Origin: Apteryx mantelli
Taxonomy: Eukaryota; Chordata; Aves; Apterygiformes; Apterygidae
Direction of reading: 5' to 3'
DNA: 64,000 nt
Assembly (NCBI RefSeq): GCF_036417845.1
Contig: NC_089980.1
Coordinates: 132,954,516 to 133,018,515 of the forward strand
Made by a program: the position numbers and the translations under genes. This document shows, in pieces, positions 58,431 to 64,000 of the stretch (position 1 is its first letter; each line of letters opens with the position of its first letter). Under the pieces are notes generated by a model. The model ran no database searches and was not told where the DNA came from. It saw only the letters and a program-made list of their open reading frames with translations.

Positions 58431-58436
58431 TTTATT
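58431..58436 (-). terminator. Candidate polyadenylation signal of TDRD6
   Basis: AATAAA on the minus strand is followed on that strand by TGTGCTGGGAAATGCTGTCC and a long T-run, a good downstream element. It would give TDRD6 a long 3' UTR of roughly 2 kb. Confidence 0.5.
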
Positions 58437-60919
58437 CCAGCTTCTTCCATTGCTTAATGAGAGCACCAAATTTAAGACTTCAAACCAAAATAACTTTGTT
58501 CCCCAAGAGAAAAAAAATATATACCCTCAGCTTTTGTTAAAAAAAAAAGAAAAAAGCCACTATTTTAAACACAACTTTTCAGAAAGTGAACATCAGTAAG
58601 CAGTAGTGTAACACAGTAGCCTATACAGTAGCTCACAAGAAACCTTTGTTCAAGGAAAGCCCACTGACAGCTCAGTACAAGTTAGTGCACACAAAGGTTC
58701 AGTAAGAAATGCCAGTCAAAGGCTGCACATTCTTATTTAAGTAAAGAAAGGGCAGCTTTGTTAAGATGCCAAGCTGACAACAAAATGGTCTACCAACAAG
58801 CACTATTCTTTGACAGAGAAGTATGGTAGTGACAGGCATTTGTTCAATTATGTAAAAGAAACATTCAGAAAGTTATTTGCTTATATTCTTGCTCTCTCAA
58901 AAAGACATTCCTGGGAAAGTTTGTGCACATGGGTACTTGTTCAGCATACTGGTGGACACGTAATGTCACTCAAGTTTCAGGAATGCTGGAGGACACAAGG
59001 ATCTTCAGCTAAATCTGAACTGCAGCCAGTTTGCTTTTCTAGAAAGAATAAAAAGATTACACCCATCAAGGTGTTTCTAGAAGCATATACAAATGCATTG
59101 ATATCTCAAAATAGCTCTATACAGCTCTACAAAACTTCAGGCTTATCTACATCCTGGACCATATTAAAGACTACATTTCTGAAAAGTTATTGTATAATGA
59201 AAAACAACTGCAAGACAGTTGAAATAATCAAACTGCCCAAGCAGATTAAGCGAGCACTGTTCCCAGATGCTAGTTTTGAGTTAAGCCATTCCATCCCCCA
59301 GCAGGCTTAATGTGAGCCACTGAAGGAGGTTTTTTGCATTCTGTGGACTGAATATATTCTGTTTAAACTGTCTTTACAGCCAATGGCCCAAGTGTTCAGC
59401 AAAATTCAGTTTGTACAACAAGGGTGCGTGACTTCAGCTCATGTTTACTATGAAAGACTTGCTGAGAGGGTGCATAAGGTTTAAAAAAATACACAGAGTT
59501 TTTAAGAACAGACAGAGGTTGAATTTAGACAGCAACAGTTAGAAACTCAAGAGGAAAAAATACTGAAGTGGTATAAGAACCACAAAATATATATATTTGA
59601 AAACAGAAACAGCAAGATCAAGAACCACCGTGCATTAAGGAGAAACAAAGGCACACACTTCCCCACCTGACTGGTACAACTGTCTGGTGAGCAGAGTCTC
59701 AGCAGTTTTTACATCAGAGTAGTGACTGTATTAACATTTAGCCAGGACTAAAATGCTAGTAGGCTACCTACTATGTTTATTAACCAATACGTATTTGCTG
59801 TGTACTTGCAAGTTGCATGTATTTTCTTGCAGAGTTTTTGTGCACAATGAAAGGTGTTACCTCAAAAGTGACACAGTACAGGGAGGATTTACAGGATCTC
59901 CATTTTAACATTTTTAAAAAGTTCTATGATCTACTATTTTTTGCTTGACAGCTAAGTTATCAGTTGCAGGCTTCATTATTTGCTATCCATAAACTAGAGA
60001 GCTTTTAGCACAGCTGTATGTAAATACAGTTACCAGTCCAGTCACTGAAAATGCAAATGCTACTATTATATAATGTTAATTCAGTCTCCTTCAGGCCAAC
60101 GCTGGAAGAGGTTGCCCAGAGAGGTTGTGGAGTCTCCAGCCTCAGAGATATTTAAAACCTGACTGGACATGGCTCTGAGCAGCCTGGTCTAGCTGACCCT
60201 GCTTGGGGTAGCAGGTTGGACTAAATGACCTCCAGAAGTCCCTTCTAAACTCAACTACTTTATGGTTCTACACATTATATGAATATTGCATAACCAAAAA
60301 AAAGCCTCTACTGGCTTTGCTGGTACACAGAATAGATACTTGGGTTCTTCAGTAACACTTCAAAGTTCCAAGTAGTATTAAAGATTTACACGCACTATTC
60401 ACAAACTATCTTTGCAACAATTAAGATGGTGTTATTTCAGTTTTAGAGTCAGAGACCATGATCCACTTAGGGATTTGGGCATTCAAGTCCAAAACTGCAA
60501 TCCTTAACGTTTCTGTCCAGCAGTCAGTCATGTCTCAGAAGAGCGAGCGAGCACGCACGTGCAGGGGGAAGCATTATGGTGGCTGCCCATGCCCAAAGTC
60601 CTACCAGAACCTATACTCTGAGCATACCTCTCCAGCTTGTCCACAGGGCTCAATGCACTAGGTTGAATAAATACATGCTAAACTGATTTCTACTCAAGAC
60701 ACAACAGCAGTTTTCATCACCTATAATCACTGTTAAGCTGTGATAGTATATGAACTAAAGTCACTAAAAGAAATTATAGACACAGTATTAATTAGAAAAA
60801 TACACAATCAATAAAAGGCATTTCAAATGAATTTTCTAAAATAAAGTATTTACTGGAAAATTAAAATGCATCCAAAGACTGAGTACGCAAGCCCTTTGGT
60901 AGATTTAAGGTAGTCTTAC
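58437..60919 (-). other. Probable 3' end region of TDRD6
   Basis: The stretch between the last recognised TDRD6 exon and its candidate poly(A) signal is inferred to hold a final intron, a terminal exon and 3' UTR. The terminal coding exon (needed after phase 1) was not identified. A CR1 fragment lies within. The long open frame on the opposite strand at 58810-59310 has no family resemblance. Confidence 0.4.
60095..60270 (+). mobile_element. CR1 LINE, truncated 3' end
   Basis: Avian CR1 tail: AGAGGTTGCCCAGAGAGGTT, TGGAGTCTCCAGCCTCAGAG, a TTTAAAACCTGACTGGACA block, CTGCTTGGGGTAGCAGGTTG and a GACCTCCAGAAGTCCCTTCT block. It is on the plus strand, antisense to TDRD6, and 5'-truncated. It is better preserved than the copy at 38587, so probably younger. 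Confidence 0.92.
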
Positions 60920-63900
60920 CTTGAAGTACTGACTCCTTTAGTAAGGACTCTGGTAAGGTATCTGGTGCATGGGTAACTGCCTAAACAAAGGGGGATTCTG
61001 TTAGGAACTGCAGGCACAATTGCCAAAATAGTTTTCTGTTGATGCATTTCTCTAAATGCTAGACTAACTTGTTACATCAGCACTGCTGGACTCTTACTCA
61101 GCACTGTTGTCCTGCTATAACTCACTACAGATGCCTTTTCCCTTTTTTGCTTCCAGGCAAAAGTTATACATAAATAATGAACTGGAAATTCATTCTGCTA
61201 TCATCTTCAGTAACATGGCTCATCAACTGAGTTTTAGATTCTAGACACGAATTCTTCATTGCTTTGTGCTTCATGAACAACGCTTCAAAACCTCATTATT
61301 ACTTCTATTACTAAGTAATTAGGAAATACTTTTCAAAACGGACCAGTTACATATTCTGCTAGCATGATTTGTGAGAATTCATGCATCTCAGCATTATTCT
61401 AAAATTCTTGATTAAAAATAGTCTTCCAGTAACATTTCTTCATTCAAGCACTGTTCACTAAACTATCCCAAGACTGCATTCACTGTCCATAGTCCAAATG
61501 GCTGACAGTTTTATTGGCTTATATAAATCTTTAAGAGGTCATGTTGTCTTTTGTTCTCTAAAAGAGAAATACTTTGCCCTTCTATTCTCATGGTGACACA
61601 TTAATCACAGATAAACTCAGAAAGCCTTTTTTAAAAGTCTGTTTTTTTCCTTTCCCCTTCTTTCCCCCGGTTCTCAGCTACTACACCACCATACCTCAGA
61701 TGGTCTGCAAGCCCAATCAGGAATACCATTCCACACATTCTCAGGATCCACAATCTCCTCACTGCCACTGGAAAGATTCAAAACCTGTACAGACAGAGCC
61801 AACTCATATCTAGCACAACTGTGGATCCTGAAAATACACTCAGTAAACGCACACTCTACATGACACAGTAGTGGGCAAAATACAATTGAGGATTCACTAG
61901 GTTAGAGAAAGCTTTGAACTCAGATATTCCAAGGAAGAACAGATGTGTAAGAACTAACGGTTAGCAAAGCTGAATATCACTACTAAATGTGATTCTGTGG
62001 ATCAGGTTCAAATATTTCACATGCAGTTCCTGCTAAAGTACCCCAGCTCAAGGCTTTTTAAACTGAGAGGATCCTAACCCAAGCACCTGGGGAGACTAAG
62101 GCTGGAAAACACATTTGATGCCTAACTTGGGCATTAGCACCAACACTCATCTACTGAATGTAGCTAGGTTGAGCTTTAGACACTCAAGGAACTCTATTAG
62201 CCAAAAAGTTGGCTTCTGATCTCAGGCATTCAATCTTCAAAAAAAGTTACTTCTATGAAATGATCATTTGGATTTGTAGCCTTAAATTATAACTTAAAAA
62301 TAAATATATATTTTATATATAGATATCACAAGTAAAAATTAGTAGGTACCTGAAGAGAGTTTTATTTCTCATTTACCTATTTATTCCACAACTTAGGGAA
62401 CAGCAGTAGAAGGCAGCTCGTTATCTTACAATTAGTATTAAAGTTAACTCCCTCCAGTCACCTTGACAGAGTCGCTCATTCAATAAAGATATATTTTTCA
62501 CTGAAATTGTGTATTATAAGTTACACTATAATTAAAGTTTCTTCCTAAACTTCTATTGCTCTAAGACTAATTTTCCAAAGTGCCAATAAAATGATACCAG
62601 ATGTCATGGGCATTTAACAGTAATAAAGCTGCACAGCAGAACATTGACCTGCAATGCAGAGATAACAGAACTACATGGTGGGGGCAGGGGGAAGTATACA
62701 TCTTAAAACAGAGATTTGTCTCTGGTTTTCTCCACTCAGCTTAAGGGAATAAGACCTGAATGAGGTATGAAGTGTTGACATATAGTATCCACTCAGTATG
62801 AGGCAACTGTTTCTATGTAGTCTAGAGGTCCAGAATCAGCATTTTCAATACTAAGTATTTTAATTTCAGTAACAAACTTCTGCAAAATAATTCAGGTTTG
62901 GAGGAAGACAGAAAAAGGACCAGTTCTCATGAATGCAGAAAGAGCATTCAAACCATACTTACCCTGGTACCTTTTTCAGATACCTCCAAAATGCGAGCCT
63001 CGCACCACTTCAGAGACGTCCACACCATGCATTTGGAACCGACAGCAAAGCCCTTTAGATTACAAGCATACTCACTGTGTTCTACAAAAACGATGACATA
63101 TCAGTGAAAGAGGGGGTGGGGAAAAACAAACAAAAAAGCACACTTAACTGCCTCACAACCCTGTTCCCACTCCCCCTCCCTACCCCTTCCAAGCTTCTTG
63201 CATTTGATAGTTAAAAAGCTATCATCCTCAACAGTCCTGAAAAGGCATTTCTTGTTTAGAAATAGTTTTCCATTTATAAAACTGTTAACTTCTCAAAGTA
63301 AAATTATCGCCCATTAGACTGTCACATTACCCATGAGACACTACACACATTCTGGTGTCCACAGTCCTTCAATGAATGCTGAGGTTAAGACTAAACTAAA
63401 GCCCTAATAGAGTATTAGGGAATAAAAATCTGTTTTTCCCCACCAAAAAAGTTATTTTCATATTTGAATGTATACTACATTTTGGTTAGCTAGCTCCTTT
63501 AAAAAAACAAAAGGAAACAAAAAAACAGATAATTCACCTGCACAGCAGTCAGCCAAGTTTTCATTTTGCTTTTGTCCTATTTCTTCACCCACAGGCTTAC
63601 AGTCTAAGGACTGCTCATTTAGAAGTTTATTTCCACGTTCTTTAAATGAGTCAGCCAAGTCTTGTTTCATCCATTCTTCCACAGAACTGCCACCTTGCTT
63701 TTTTTGCCATTCCCTACATTTCTCAATTTTGCAGTCACATGATTTTACAGTGCAAACAGGCCTCTGATTCGTCAAGTCTGCTGTAAGGAATGAAAACTGA
63801 CTTCTGCTATTTGCAGAAGTTTGCAACAATCTCTGTTCCAGCCCTAACAAGTCCTCATCTCCATCCTCCTGAGAAGGCTGTACATCAGGCAGCACCAACT

Positions 63901-64000
63901 CGAGAAGCTGCTTAATTTCAGCACCTAGCATTAACTGCATGTCACAGGTCTCTAGTTCCAGTTGTTTCTCAGCTCCACCACCAAACAAAGACAACATCAG
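60920..64000 (-). CDS. TDRD6: Tudor domain-containing protein 6 (3' part)
   Basis: Male germ-cell protein with several Tudor domains; it builds the chromatoid body and binds methylarginine-bearing PIWI-pathway and RNP proteins. Visible exons in transcript order: 64000-63538 (partial, enters from the right edge), 63081-62963, 61784-61695, 60980-60920; joins are in phase 1, 0 and 0. The second exon reads EHSEYACNLKGF, then GSKCMVWTSLKWCEARILEV, and the third VLNLSSGSEEIVDPENVWNG, together one C-terminal Tudor-like unit that I remember as near identical in human TDRD6. The first exon ends a charged, low-complexity linker (KQLLELVLPDVQPSQEDGDE). The exon at 60980-60920 would encode AVTHAPDTLPESLLKESVLQ and has good splice sites but no remembered counterpart. 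The final exon and stop are unplaced. Most of the gene lies beyond the window. Confidence 0.9.

Noticed and set aside
58810-59310. Plus-strand open frame of 166 codons
   Set aside because: It is antisense to the probable TDRD6 3' UTR and shows no family resemblance, signal or domain. It is most likely chance.

Overview
The window looks like nuclear DNA of a bird. Two truncated CR1 LINE 3' ends are present, PLA2G7 reads close to the chicken protein as I remember it, genes are split by GT-AG introns, and the gene order matches the MEP1A - ANKRD66 - PLA2G7 - TDRD6 block known from human chromosome 6p12. No retroviral or other virus-derived element was recognised.

Layout from left to right. (1) 425-7101, minus: the 5' half (signal peptide, propeptide and astacin protease; eight exons) of a meprin A alpha-subunit gene whose 3' half lies beyond the left edge. 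(2) 10194-22745, minus: a second, complete-looking meprin alpha paralogue of 13 coding exons and about 608 codons. It ends soon after the MATH domain, so it has no visible EGF-like or transmembrane part, and its Met-turn methionine is leucine. (3) 24914-25867, plus: an intact single-exon bitter taste receptor (TAS2R). (4) 29407-35344, minus: ANKRD66 in three coding exons. (5) 37.33-38.47 kb: a CpG island without a recognised gene, followed by a CR1 fragment and about 6 kb of gene-poor DNA with several A-rich tracts. (6) 45364-45921, minus: intronless IMP3, head to head with (7) PLA2G7 (46531-56605, plus) across a second CpG island. (8) 60920-64000, minus: the last coding exons of TDRD6, running off the right edge and convergent with PLA2G7.

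The genes do not form one pathway. The meprins are secreted or brush-border metalloproteases, PLA2G7 hydrolyses platelet-activating factor, IMP3 works in ribosomal RNA processing, TDRD6 in male germ-cell granules, TAS2R in chemosensation, and ANKRD66 is poorly characterised. The most interesting content is the meprin duplication: one copy keeps the classical protease signatures, while the other has an altered Met-turn, an altered propeptide switch and a shortened secreted-type C-terminus, yet all its splice sites and phases are intact. All exon joins were read by eye from splice sites, phase and family resemblance. Comparisons with human and chicken proteins are from memory.
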